This document shows positions 1-10,049 of a DNA stretch of 51,326 nt, piece after piece (the first letter of the stretch is position 1; each line of letters opens with the position of its first letter). The position numbers and the translations under genes are program-made. The notes beneath the pieces are model-generated. The model saw only the letters and a list, made by a program, of their open reading frames with translations, made no database searches and was not told where the DNA came from. This stretch comes from Trichosporon coremiiforme (Eukaryota; Basidiomycota; Tremellomycetes; Trichosporonales; Trichosporonaceae): NCBI GenBank assembly GCA_039545355.1, contig BCJJ01000061.1, positions 1-51,326 of the forward strand. The letters are read 5' to 3'.

Positions 1-802
1 CCCCCCCCCATCGTACCCCGAAATGTGATTGATGTGATTGATGTGAGCTACGGTGAGAGCTACGGTGAGCGTGCGGAATGGAAATGCTCACTGCCATCCT
101 CGGCTGTTCCTCCTTCCTCCTTCTCACCCTTCTTACCCTTCTCCAATTCTCCGCCCACTCTGCTCGAGTCGGTTCGAGTCGGATATCCCGCCACCTCGCC
201 TCGGACAGAGGCCCCGCAGCACCCGAGCACCCTAGCACACCTAGCATCCTACCACCCGCCGCCAGCAGGCCAAGGAGCCGTCGCCGCCAAGACATTTTAC
301 CGCATTTTTACCCCGCATACACCGCGTTTTTCTTGGGCCCACAGCCCGGAGACGGAGAGCCAATATTGTGGAGTGAGAACGCGGGTGAGAACTTGGGCCA
401 GCCTCACCCTGGATCTCCTTCATGCATTCATTGCTTATTCTCGCCGTTGCAAGCTGTTCCTCTGCAACTTGGTAATCTCCATGCCAGCCAGGAATGCCTC
501 CACTATCTCGCCCCGTCAGTGTTCTCTGTGCCCACTCGCCCGCCCTCGCGCGCAACTTCCCACTAGCCCATACTCACGCTCACTCGCCCGCGCTTCGCGC
601 AGGCTATGTTCGCACTCGCTCCATGATAAGATACATGCACGTTAAGTCCATGGTATTCACCTAGGGTATGGGTGTGATCAATGCGTTGGAAAACCTGCAA
701 GGTTCTGGCAAAAAAGAGGAAAGAAAATGATGATGAATGAAAGGGGGGACGTGTATGAAAGTATTGGTTGGGGGGGGACAGCTCAGCCCAGCTGAAAGGA
801 GT
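1..802. other. gene-free left end, downstream of the lyase gene
   Basis: No coding region that I can support. The first nine bases are C. A 9-bp unit (ATGTGATTG) occurs twice at 23-40, and a 12-bp unit (AGCTACGGTGAG) is perfectly duplicated at 46-69. The open frames here have mixed codon use and no recognisable motif. The right part should hold the 3' end of the minus-strand lyase transcript. Confidence 0.6.
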
Positions 803-2361
803 TTAGATGAGGGCGGCGACGAGGCCAGCAGCGAGCACGAGGGCCGAGACACCGGTCTGGGCCGCGCCGCTCTTGCCGCCGGCCACCGGGGCGGCCGTGG
901 GCTGCTCGCCGACAGAGAGGGTGCGCACGCCTCCGTCGACGGCGTAGGTCACCGCGTCGCGCTCGGGACGGATGCGGCCGTCGGCGAGCGGCTGGTTCCA
1001 GTAGTACGACGCGTCGGTGAAGTAGGAGCCGTCAGACGACTTCTGCAGCCACTGGCTGTACTTGTTGTCGCCGTCGCCGTAGATCGAGCCGACGGCCGCG
1101 ACGTACGGCCACAGCTCGGACGCCGCCTCGTCCTTCGGCGGGAAGTTCATGACATAGTTGCATGCCTCCTGGATGCCGGCGCCAGACGAGGCCTTCTTGC
1201 CCCACTGGGGCTTGCCGGCGTACTCGGCGATGCGGCCGACGGCGATGGCACCGGCCAAGTTGTAAGTGAGGTAGTGGTAGGGACGGGTACGGTCGTGCTC
1301 GAGCGGCTGGTCACCGTCGGACGTGATCTGGCCCTGGTAGATCGTGCTGAAGTACTCGTCGGCCGTCTCTCCCGCCTTGTCCTTGTCGTTGGCAATGACG
1401 TAGAGCGAACCGAGCTGGGCGTAGTAGTACGTTCCGTGGTTGTTGGGCGAGGCCTTCTCGTCGAGCGCCTGCTGGTCGGTCGTGAGCCACGAGGTGTAGT
1501 TCTTGCACCAGTCCTGGAAGTGCGTGTCCGTGTCCTGGTCCCACTCGGTCGACTGGCCGTCACGGAGGAGAATGATACCAGACGCAATCTTGGCCATCGC
1601 CTTCAGGTCGAGGATACCAGTGTGCGTGCCGTGCTGTCCGTCGGGTCCACCCTGCAGCTGGGCGTACTTGAGGTTCGGGTTCATGTACGTGTCCTCGTTA
1701 AGGAACCACGTCTGAATGTACTTGCGGACGCGCTGCGAGTAGACGCCCGAGCGGGTGATGCCCCAAGCGAGCGAGTTGAGGAAGACGGCGTTGGCCATCT
1801 CATCGAAGTCCTCAATGTTGTGGATGTCACGCGCAGCGGGGTTCAGCTGACCGTCCTTGTTGACAAAGTTGCACTGCTTGAACTGCTGCTCGAGAGTGAG
1901 CTCGGTCGTGTTGCCGACGTTGGAGCAGTCGGGCCAGTTGCTGTACGTCAGCTTGGGTCCGCAGTTGGCGTCTGTGCAACCCCCCCTCCTCCGTCTTCTT
2001 TTTGTTCTCAGCCGACCATGTGACGCCGATCCTGCCAATCTAGCGCCAGTTTCCACCACTCACTAAGGCTTCCAGGACATGTAGTCGTGCTTGTCGCCGG
2101 ACGGGGCGAGAATGTCCTTGTTCGTGACGGCTGGCGGTCAGTTCGATCGACGCTGCACAACTTACTCCAGGGACCCCGCGTGTCGAGCATGTCGGCCCAC
2201 TTGATGATGGTCTGCTGAGCGTCAATGGTGACATTGTTGTAAGTGCGCTCCAGAATGTTCTTGGGCTCGGTGAACTCGATGGGGTAGTTGACGAGGGCGA
2301 GGGCCGAGGGGGCAAGGGAGAGGGCGGCGGCGGCCCAGAACGACGTGCTCGAGGCGATCAT
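803..2361 (-). CDS. secreted alginate-lyase-family polysaccharide lyase, probably GPI-anchored
   Basis: Three exons: 2361-2166, 2130-2064 and 1940-803 (introns 35 and 123 nt), giving 466 residues. The protein starts with a signal peptide (about residues 1-22). The spliced N-terminal part reads DKHDYMSWKPYNWPDCS, the usual opening of the fungal alginate lyase domain (PF05426). Later family motifs are GGPDGQHGTHTGILDLKA and NNHGTYYYAQLGSL; Asn255/His256 are the likely catalytic pair. The acceptor at 1941 was chosen because it joins KPY to NWPDC and removes a low-complexity basic read-through. The C-terminus ends in a short hydrophobic tail after a small-residue stretch (GGKSGAAQ), which suggests a GPI anchor. 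The family cleaves uronic-acid polysaccharides by beta-elimination; the real substrate (host, plant or own capsule/wall glycan) is unknown. Family call is firm, substrate is not. Confidence 0.85.
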
Positions 2362-2699
2362 GCTGGGCGGGGGGCGTGAACGTCGAGTGAACGTCGGGCG
2401 GCGCGTGTGTCGAAGGGGAAGAAGAAGTGGAGGGGAAGGCAGGCGTCAAGCGGGCGAGTGGGTTTTGAAGCGGGTGGTGTGAAGAAGAAACAATAAAGCG
2501 AGTGTGAGGTAAGACGATGGGGTATTTGGAAAGGTCAAGTCGAGGATGACCGGTTGGATCCAAAAGAGCAAAGTCGTTGGGAAGAGGATGAAGTGAAAGC
2601 GCAGCAGTCAGAACGGTCTCAACTGCAGCCAGTGTAGTGAGGTGGTGAATGGAGTTGCTGGGGTGAAGGAGGTTGAGGGGTGAGAGAGGAAGCAAGGTT

Positions 2700-2762
2700 G
2701 ATGGAGGGGGAGGGAGGGAGAGGGGAGGGGAGGGGAGGGAGGGGAGGGAGGGGAGGGGAGGA
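2700..2762. repeat. G-rich purine tract (GGGA-type), possible G-quadruplex
   Basis: About 60 bases made almost only of G and A, with many runs of three to five G spaced by single A. On the minus strand it is a pyrimidine tract about 340-400 bp upstream of the lyase start codon, so it may act as a CT-rich promoter element. The many closely spaced G runs meet the usual sequence requirement for a G-quadruplex. Confidence 0.75.
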
Positions 2763-4433
2763 AGACACGGGCGGCGCGGTGTGGTCATGGTGGGTCTCGC
2801 TGCTCGCCTGCTCTCTGCTCTGTGCATGCAGGATAAGCTCTGGTGGCCGGAGCGAGGGCAGCCAGGACAGGTGAGGGCTGGGAAAGCAGGAAAAGCAGTT
2901 GGTGAGTGGTTGACGGGTACCGCGTGAGGATTCAGCTGGGAGGGGATCGAGCATGAGGGTGAGCATCACTTCAGGGGACCGTCGCACGGCCCTGAGGAGG
3001 GATCGATCTTGGCACACTGCACACTGGCGGGTGAGAGAGAGCTCGGAGCAGCACTGGCACTCTGGCAGGGCTCGCCCGCGCGCCGCCCTGTGCCGCTGTT
3101 TCTGTTTCGAAACGTCGTTTGTTTCCGTCCACCACGGCGTGCTTGCGTGCTTGCCAATGACGCGCGGGCTGCCCTGCACCCAACAACTCGAGTCTCTGCT
3201 CCACCACTCACTCCGATCCCTGACCCCCTGCCTTGGCCCCAGGGTCCATCTCCTCGCGTCTCGCTCTCCTCCTCCTCCCCCCAAACGGCCCAGTTAATGA
3301 AAAAGACACAAAGAGACACGGAGCGTGATCGCCCAGGGCGTGCAGGGCTGTCAGGGCATCCCCCTTTCCCTGTCCTGTCCACCAGCAGTCCGTCCTGCCG
3401 CTCCTCCTGCGCTCATCCCACCAGTAGGGACCTACCCAGTCAGGCAAACGGTACAGTGGATCAGCGCAACACACTAACGCGCAATCAAATCCCTTCTTAA
3501 TACCTGCCTAAAAGTCTTGGCTGAAGGGTTGACACCTGCAGAAATAGAAACGAACACTTCAACGCCGCCCTTGGCTCTTCTGCCAGACCGAAATGAGGGC
3601 CTCAACCTCATTGCAACCCAAGCTCATCATGCGGTCGCAGCCTGCCACTTCCCCAGTCCTGGCACCCGGCATGTCGGGTTCTAGCGCAGGCGTAGCTGGC
3701 AGCCACTGGCGCGGGCTGACGTATTGCGCAATATTGTCAGAATCGACTAGTACCGACCCTATTGACTCTGGCTTATGTCAGACATACAGCCTTTAGAGTC
3801 CCACCACACGGCCCGGCCCACTTCTCTCTGCATGCTGGCCGGTCGAAGTAGAGGTCGAGAACAAGCTCTGCACTGCGCAAGGCACATGGTGCCTGGTTGA
3901 GCCAACCTTGTTGCGTCCACTGGCTTCCTCTCTCCCCAGCCGGCCGGCCAGTTGCATGCTGGCTGCAGTCAGGCCGAAGGCAACGTCCGTGCAAGCAAGA
4001 GCAACGTGATAGCTTGAAAGGGAGTTGCCCAATTTTTTCAGCGAGGAAATAAAGATGAGGGTACCAAGATCTGAATACAATCCGTGCGCAGTCATGTCGC
4101 CCTCCTGCAGGCCACCTGGACGGTTGGGTCCGATCATATCGGGCAGTCCGCATGCAGGGCGCTCGGACACCACACACTCGGCAGGTCCAATGAGACCCGG
4201 GAGCGTCACGCCGCAAAGATGCGGCCGATGTGGGGCTGGCGGGCTCGCCCTGCAAACGCTTAGGGAGTTCTGGCACTCCTGTAATTCAGTCCGGGCGAAG
4301 CGCGAGTGGCGAAGCGCGTCCGACGCGTCCTTGTCCCACTACTCTCGGGCTTCGAGGCTTCTTTGACTTTGAGCCGGAGTGACGGGTGCACTCCAGCATG
4401 CGCACGTACGTTTACGCGCTGCACGTGTTGGCG

Positions 4434-4478
4434 GCCATTGGGCCATTGGGCCATTGAGTCATTGAGCCATTGAGCCAT
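4434..4478. repeat. 8-bp tandem repeat with CCAAT-type cores
   Basis: About 5.6 copies of an 8-bp unit (GCCATTGG, drifting to GCCATTGA). On the minus strand the first units read CCAATGGC, so each contains a CCAAT pentamer. No gene lies close enough to assign a promoter role. Confidence 0.8.
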
Positions 4479-4629
4479 CATGCAGACGCGTCAGCTGGTC
4501 CTCCTTTCCGGGCTCCCGACGGTGTAGAACAGGGAGCGAGGGGCAGACTACGGGTTTGGCGCTCCCAGATCCCTCAGATCCCTGGACTCTTGCTCGACCA
4601 GCAGCAAGCTAAGCGAGGCATGATAATGT

Positions 4630-4684
4630 TTTGGGCTTTGGGCTTTGGGCTCTGGCGTACGGCGTACGGCGTACGGCGTACGGC
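4630..4684. repeat. two adjacent 7-bp tandem repeats
   Basis: Three copies of TTTGGGC (4630-4650) are followed after a 6-bp linker by four perfect copies of GTACGGC (4657-4684). Confidence 0.85.
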
Positions 4685-5310
4685 GGGTCGATGCCCGAGG
4701 CCCAAGCGCAGGCACTCTGCTGTTGATCGACAATACCGTATTCATGGACCGCGACGTGCCTCCGTCCCGGTCGCAGTCGGCTGTCGGCTTGTGTAAACAC
4801 AAAAGGGCGTCACACAGCAAGAAGGAGATCGGTGACGCGTACCGCTTCACGATCGTGATCTCTGCGTCTTGTTTACACTCCACCGCAGCAATATAGATGG
4901 AAAGGCGTTCTGGACTGAGCTTCCGGCAGCTCGGCAGCTCGGCGGCGCAAAACTGTATCGGACTGCGCGTGACGCAGACACGAGTTCCGCAAAGCCAACT
5001 CGCGCTGCAGCAGAAGAGGGCGTGTCGGACGACCGCGGGGGACAAGCTCGGTGCCTCATGTTTTCACGGCGTGCTCTCACGACGGGCCGCATGGCTCAGC
5101 CCTCACTTTTGTTCTGCACAACCATATTTCTGGCGGCGGCCCGGCGGAGGCAGTGAAGACGGAGCGGGAGCGCCAGGTCCGCTGCTCCGGATGCTGCCAC
5201 CGCTCCGCCGCTCCGCCGCTCATGACCTGTCGACTTGTCTCGGCGTCCGTCCGTCGCCGCTGCAAAGGAGCGAGCCGATGAGGATCTGCCATACCCTCCC
5301 GTCCGACAGG

Positions 5311-5362
5311 TCTGCCACTGCCTCGCCTCCGTCTGCTCTGCCACTGCCTCGCCTCCGTCTGC
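5311..5362. repeat. 26-bp perfect tandem duplication
   Basis: Two identical 26-bp copies lie head to tail (5311-5336 and 5337-5362). There is no target-site or inverted-repeat structure around them. Confidence 0.9.
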
Positions 5363-5436
5363 TCCGCCACGCCGAGCACCACACCCACCCTCGCCCGCTT
5401 GCTCACCTGTACATGGCTATCAGTATGAGCCCTATT

Positions 5437-5460
5437 CCTGGCTCTTGGCCTGGCTCTTGG
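5437..5460. repeat. 12-bp perfect tandem duplication
   Basis: CCTGGCTCTTGG occurs twice in a row (5437-5448 and 5449-5460). Confidence 0.9.
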
Positions 5461-6474
5461 TACCAAGACAGGGCGTGGCTGCCGAGTGGCGCTGGCGTCA
5501 AGCCTGACTGAATCGCACCTCGGCTCAGCGCAGGTACACTGCAGCCACAACAGCACGAGCGCACGAGCTGCAGGTGATGAAAGAATTCGCCATGACGCCA
5601 AAAGCTGGAGCCAGCTTGCGCCGCGCCGCCAGGTGTGAAGCGAGGCTCGCGCCTGCTTTCATTCGCCCTCAAACGCCCCTCGAACGTCCCTCGTACTGGA
5701 GTAGCTGGTTGCTTTACCCGAACCACAGCAGCACCGAAGCCGGCAAAGCAGCCGAAACATTTCGGAGTTCTTGCCCTCTCACTTCTGAGTTCCATGCTTG
5801 TCTTCTCCATGCTGCTTCGCGTGCTCCTCCCCATGTCGGCTGGCAGCAGTGCAGATATGCCCTGCGGGGGCGTGAGCGTGATCACTGTGTGAGGACCGGT
5901 ATCCCGGGGGTCCAGGAGAGCGAGCCGCTGCGTGTAGAGTGGGAGGACGAAAATAGCAAGCCCGAGCATGCGGCGGTGTTCTGCTAGAAACCTGGCGAGA
6001 GCACGGTCCAGGGGCGATGAGATCCGTGGGGGACGCCGAGGACGCCAGAGACGCCGAGGGCGCCACTGACGCGACGGGGCCGCTATTGGATGACTGTCTG
6101 GGGCCGCTGCTGCCGCTCATCCCCTGTGCGCCGCGCGCCCGCATGCGCCGAGGTACGGTCCAAAAGCGGTAGGGGCGATAGGAGAGCAGAGGGCGAAGAT
6201 ATGCTCGATGAAGCTCTGCGGTCTGCTGAGCGGAGCTCTTCACCGATCTCCTGCTAGGTCTCCTCGCTGGCATCGCGGGTGAGCGCCGACGCCGCAAGTC
6301 CCGGATGCATCTCTCAGTTCGACGTCAGAGGTCAAGTCTTCTTCATTCCTGTCTATGTCTGTCAATCCCTCTCCTAAGCGTGCTCCACCTGCGCGAACCC
6401 CATCATGCTGCTGCCATCAGTCTGCTTGCAGCAGCCTCTCTTCGCGCCTCGGTGACATTAGCAAGAGATGATTG

Positions 6475-6505
6475 AGTCACGTGACTGGGCAGCCCACTTA
6501 CGTAA
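6475..6505. promoter_or_regulatory. E-box palindrome plus ATF-like site in the BUD32 promoter
   Basis: AGTCACGTGACT (6475-6486) is a perfect 12-bp palindrome around a CACGTG E-box, the kind of site bound by bHLH factors such as Cbf1 or USF types. TTACGTAA (6498-6505) follows 11 bp later and resembles a bZIP half-site palindrome. They lie 110-140 bp upstream of the BUD32 start codon. The role is inferred from position and symmetry only. Confidence 0.5.
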
Positions 6506-6614
6506 CCACACCCCCTTCAATGACGCTCTGACCTTGAATTTCGAGTCCACCACTGGACTGACCAGCTTTCCTCCACCGACACTTGTCAACAATCAACCCG
6601 CAACAAGCAAGACG

Positions 6615-7566
6615 ATGAGCTACACTCCGCCTGGCCTTGCGCTGATCGAGGACTCGACGCTTCTGAAGCAAGGCGCCGAGGGCGTACGTACCCGCTGTCA
6701 CACCATGAGCCTCAGCTAACGTGCAGCGCGTGTACATCAACGACTCGCTCTTCGGCACCCCGAGCGTGTACTGGCCCGAACCCGGACCTCCTGCCCCCTC
6801 GACGGCCTCCTCCTCGACACCGGCAAAGTCGAACGAGTGCGCCAACTTGCCCGTCATCATCAAGCATCGATTCCCGAAACGCTACCGGCACCCCGCCCTC
6901 GATGCCTCCCTGACCAAGGCGCGGCTGCAGGCCGAGGCGCGCGCTCTCTGGCGCTGTGCAAAGCTCGGCCTGCGCGTGCCCGGCGTCTACTTCGTCGACG
7001 AAAGCTGTGGCTGCCTCGGGCTCGAGAAGGTGCCCGGGTGGAGTGTGCGCGAGCTTCTCGGCGGAGGGGCCGAGGGCGAGCTCGAGGTCGAGCAGGTGGA
7101 CGAGGTGGAGCTGTCCGAGGAGGTGGCCAAGCTCTCCGTCGAGTCTGAGCCTGAGGAGGAGGAGGTGGAGAGCGAGGGCCTGCAGGCGCTCAAGGCGCAG
7201 GGCAAGACGGTCGAGGACCTGATGCGCTCGATCGGGACTGCGCTCGGCAAACTGCACGCCGCGAGCATCACGCACGGCGACCTGACGACGAGCAACATGA
7301 TGCTCTCGCCTACGCCGAGCGGGGACGAACTCGCCCTCGTCCTCATCGACTTTGGACTCAGCGCCCAGGCCACCATGCCCGAGCACTATGCCGTGGACCT
7401 GTACGTTCTCGAGCGCGCTTTCGCCAGTACGCACCCGGGGTCCAAGGCGCTCTTTGACCTTGTTCTCGAGAGCTACGCGGCCGCCATTCCGAAGAAGTGG
7501 CCCGGCATCGAGAGCAAGCTGAAGGAGGTGCGCATGCGCGGACGCAAAAGGGACATGACGGGGTGA
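6615..7566 (+). CDS. BUD32: EKC/KEOPS complex atypical kinase BUD32 (PRPK)
   Basis: Two exons: 6615-6683 and 6727-7566, with a 43-nt intron; 302 residues. Bud32 is the small kinase/ATPase of the KEOPS (EKC) complex, needed for the universal t6A37 tRNA modification and for telomere and transcription functions. Diagnostic motifs are LKQGAEGRVY (nucleotide loop, split by the intron), IIKHRFPKRYRHPALD with the ATP-binding Lys69, HGDLTTSNMM (catalytic loop, Asp208), DFGLS (metal-binding Asp231), AVDLYVLERAF, and the basic C-terminus VRMRGRKR. The protein is longer than the usual 250-260 residues because of an acidic insertion of about 45 residues (about 135-182) between the lobes. The start is the first ATG and gives the conserved N-terminus. 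Identification is firm. Confidence 0.95.
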
Positions 7567-8227
7567 TCATTAATCTTGCGACCACGGCGAGATCTCGAGC
7601 CTTGCGACCCCGGAGAGATCTTGAGAGTGGCAACGACATGCAGTATGTACATCTATCACGAGATCAGCGGATGCGTGGTTAAAAGTACGCTTCAGAGTGT
7701 GAGCTGTGCTGCAAGTGCAGAGGAGTGGGGGAGACGTCTAGTGAGCCTGGCGCACAGGTTCGGGTGTGCCGAGCTTTTAGCGGCTAGGCTGCCGCCGCCG
7801 ACGCCGCCGACACCGGCGTGTGATAAGTGTCACGAGTTTGACGCTGGGCTGTCACACATGCGTGGCACACTATGCCCAGATCGCCCAGAGGTCCAAGAGG
7901 TACCGGGAGCATTGGGTTCCGAGTGCGGAGAGAGCAAGAGGAACGAGCCTGCGGCGCGCAGGAGGGGAATGAAGCCACTCGCTTTATCCGTGGTCGGCTC
8001 CGGCGCCGGAGGTGGGCAATGTCACCGAGATAAGCGCGCTGCCGGCCAGCTTGGCTAGGTTACTTCTGCGCACTAAGCTCCATCACCCTTGCTACCCTTG
8101 CTGCCCCTGCTGCCCATGTGCATTCCCAGCCAACGTGTCCCTGCACGATATAAACAGCACACCTGCCGTGACTAACCCCCTCCATTGCCCGCCCGTTACT
8201 CACCAACCACCGCGAGAAACCGACGCC
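7567..8227. other. intergenic, promoter of the amidohydrolase
   Basis: No gene seen. It holds the BUD32 3' end and the promoter of the next gene. Short C/T-rich near-repeats of TGCTGCCC type lie at about 8089-8114, followed by a TATAAA box. Confidence 0.6.
8149..8154 (+). promoter_or_regulatory. TATA box of the amidohydrolase gene
   Basis: TATAAA lies 74 bp upstream of the chosen ATG at 8228, a normal spacing for a short fungal leader. Confidence 0.55.
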
Positions 8228-9901
8228 ATGACGATCTCCTCCCCCGCCGACACGGTCGTGCGCAACTGTGTCGTGCGGACGATGGACGCCTCGCAGCCCG
8301 AGGCCGACTCGCTCGCGATATCCGACGGCAAGATCGTGTATGTCGGCCCCTCCTCCGGCCTCAACGCCTACGTTGGCCCGGCAACCAAGACTGTCGACTT
8401 GGGCGGCAAGACGGTCCTCCCAGGACTCATGGACGTGCACAACCACCACGCGATCGCGGGGCAGCACGAGGCCGAGCTCCAGTTCCCTGCCGAATCGACC
8501 GTGCCCGAGATCTGCGCCGCCGTCGCAGACTGGATCAAGCAGCACCCCGAGGACAAGTGGGTGCTCGGGTCCAAGGTTGGGAGCCAGCTGCTGGGCGAGC
8601 TCCAGCAGGGCGAGGCGCTGAAGCAGCTCGACGCCGCAAGCGGGGACAAGAAGGTGCTCCTGACGACCGACTGCCACCACAACAAGTGGGCGAACAGTGC
8701 CGCCCTCGCTGCCGGCGGCATTGATGCGTCGACGCCCAACCCCGAGGACGGCGAGATCGTGCACGACGCCTCGGGGCAGCCGACCGGCCTCCTCTACGAA
8801 GGTGGGGCGCGGCCCATCATCCGCGCGCTCGAGAGGGACACGGACCCGTCTGCGGCTCTCGAGGCGGCCAAGAAGGCGTCTGCCGCGGGTATCCGCACCA
8901 TGCACGCGATGGGCATCACTGGCTTCCTCGACGCTGCGTGTGGCGCCTCGACTCTCCGTGGCCTGAAGGCGCTCGACGACGCGGGTGAGCTCAAGATCCA
9001 CGCGTGCAGCAGCATGCTGATCAACGACCGGATCTTTGGCAACGACCAGCTCGGCGTGGAGCTGTTCAAGCTCCAAGACGAAGTGAGGGGTAAACACCAC
9101 AGACCCGACTTTGCCAAAATCTTCCTCGACGGCGTGCCCATGAGCTACACGGGCGCGTTTCTCGAACCGTACACGCCCGCTCCCGGGGCTTCGGCGGGCG
9201 ACCACTGCTGCATCAGGGGCCACACGACCATGCCCTACGAAGAGCTTGAGGGGTGGCTGTTAAGGTGTGCCGAGCGGGGCATCAACGTCAAGATCCACTG
9301 CACCGGCGACGCGGCGGTGCGATTCGTGCTCGACGCCGTGGAGCGCGTACGCGCCGCTGGTCACAAGGACGCAATTTACCACGTCGCGCACGGCCAGTTC
9401 GTCCACCCCTCGGACATTGGGCGGTTCAAGCCCCTCGGCGTTGTCGCCGACATTTCCCCGCCACTCTGGTTCCCCGGCGCGATCACGGATGCCATGGCCC
9501 TCGTGCGCTCCGAGGAGGACATGAGGCGCTTCCACCCCAATGCCGAGCTGCTCGCTGCTGGCGCGACGCTGGCCGCCGGCTCCGACTGGCCCGTCATGCC
9601 TGACCCGAACCCTTGGACTGGCATCGCGTCCTTGGTCACGCGCAAGGATCCCAGTGGCGAGCGGACGGACGCGCTGAATGAGGACCAGAGCATCGACCTC
9701 GAGCAGGCCGTCAGGGCTTATTCCATCAATGTCGCTAGGGCGCTGGGGCTGGACCAGGTCACGGGCAGCCTTGAGCGGGGGAAGAGCGCAGACTTTGTCG
9801 TCCTCGACCGCGACCCCTTCTCTGTGCCCATTGGCAAGGTCGCGGGAACCCAGACGGAGCAGACGTGGTTCGCGGGAGAGCGCGTCTTCGCGCGCGATTG
9901 A
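8228..9901 (+). CDS. metal-dependent amidohydrolase (amidohydrolase 3 / YtcJ-like)
   Basis: Intronless, 557 residues. The protein matches the amidohydrolase-3 layout (PF07969): an N-terminal beta-sandwich strand (NCVVRTMDASQPEADSLAIS), LPGLMDVHNHH with the metal ligands His71 and His73, GLLYEGGARP, AKIFLDGVPMSYTGA with the likely carbamylated Lys297, VKIHCTGDAAV, YHVAHGQFVHP, the acidic ligand in AAGSDWPVMPDPNPW (Asp453), and a closing LERGKSADFVVLDRDPF. It has no signal peptide, so it is probably cytosolic. YtcJ-like enzymes hydrolyse amide or imide bonds of small molecules; the substrate cannot be told from sequence. The ATG at 8228 was chosen because the family's first strand begins there and a TATA box lies 74 bp upstream; the frame stays open upstream but without an in-frame ATG that I trust. 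Confidence 0.9.
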   Translation: MTISSPADTVVRNCVVRTMDASQPEADSLAISDGKIVYVGPSSGLNAYVGPATKTVDLGGKTVLPGLMDVHNHHAIAGQHEAELQFPAESTVPEICAAVADWIKQHPEDKWVLGSKVGSQLLGELQQGEALKQLDAASGDKKVLLTTDCHHNKWANSAALAAGGIDASTPNPEDGEIVHDASGQPTGLLYEGGARPIIRALERDTDPSAALEAAKKASAAGIRTMHAMGITGFLDAACGASTLRGLKALDDAGELKIHACSSMLINDRIFGNDQLGVELFKLQDEVRGKHHRPDFAKIFLDGVPMSYTGAFLEPYTPAPGASAGDHCCIRGHTTMPYEELEGWLLRCAERGINVKIHCTGDAAVRFVLDAVERVRAAGHKDAIYHVAHGQFVHPSDIGRFKPLGVVADISPPLWFPGAITDAMALVRSEEDMRRFHPNAELLAAGATLAAGSDWPVMPDPNPWTGIASLVTRKDPSGERTDALNEDQSIDLEQAVRAYSINVARALGLDQVTGSLERGKSADFVVLDRDPFSVPIGKVAGTQTEQTWFAGERVFARD

Positions 9902-10049
9902 GAGTCAGGTCAGTACCCGTAATCAGAAGTATAGGCATGCAACTTGGATCGTAACAATGGGCAATGCGTACATGGGATAAACTGATTAGTCTACAATGCT
10001 CGTTACTGGCTTGTGCTCATTTTCGTTCTCTCGTGATATACGCTCCTGT

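Larger units (their letters stand above)
2362..6614. other. 4.25-kb gene-free stretch
   Basis: I find no gene here. Open frames on both strands up to about 200 codons lack recognisable motifs, start context or the third-position bias of the real genes. The left part (2362-2800) is the promoter and leader side of the lyase gene. The stretch contains the G-rich tract at 2700-2762 and perfect short tandem duplications at 4434-4478, 4630-4684, 5311-5362 and 5437-5460. The right edge (6470-6510) carries E-box and ATF-like palindromes that belong to the BUD32 promoter. Confidence 0.6.

Noticed and set aside
172..181. GGTTCGAGTC, resembling a tRNA B box
   Set aside because: No A box or cloverleaf can be drawn upstream.
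737..2023. Long plus-strand open frames over minus-strand genes (also 11698-13074 and 13701-15038)
   Set aside because: They are shadows of the lyase, F-box-like and GH71 genes: Arg/Val/Gly-rich, no motifs, and they cross promoter or splice regions.
1941..2063. Alternative acceptors (TTGCACAG and purine-rich AGs) in intron 2 of the lyase gene
   Set aside because: Each creates a stop codon or wrong frame; only the acceptor at 1941 restores KPYNWPDC.
3773..4276. 167-codon minus-strand open frame in the gene desert
   Set aside because: Mixed codon use, no motif, and overlapping frames of similar length on both strands; a gene cannot be supported.
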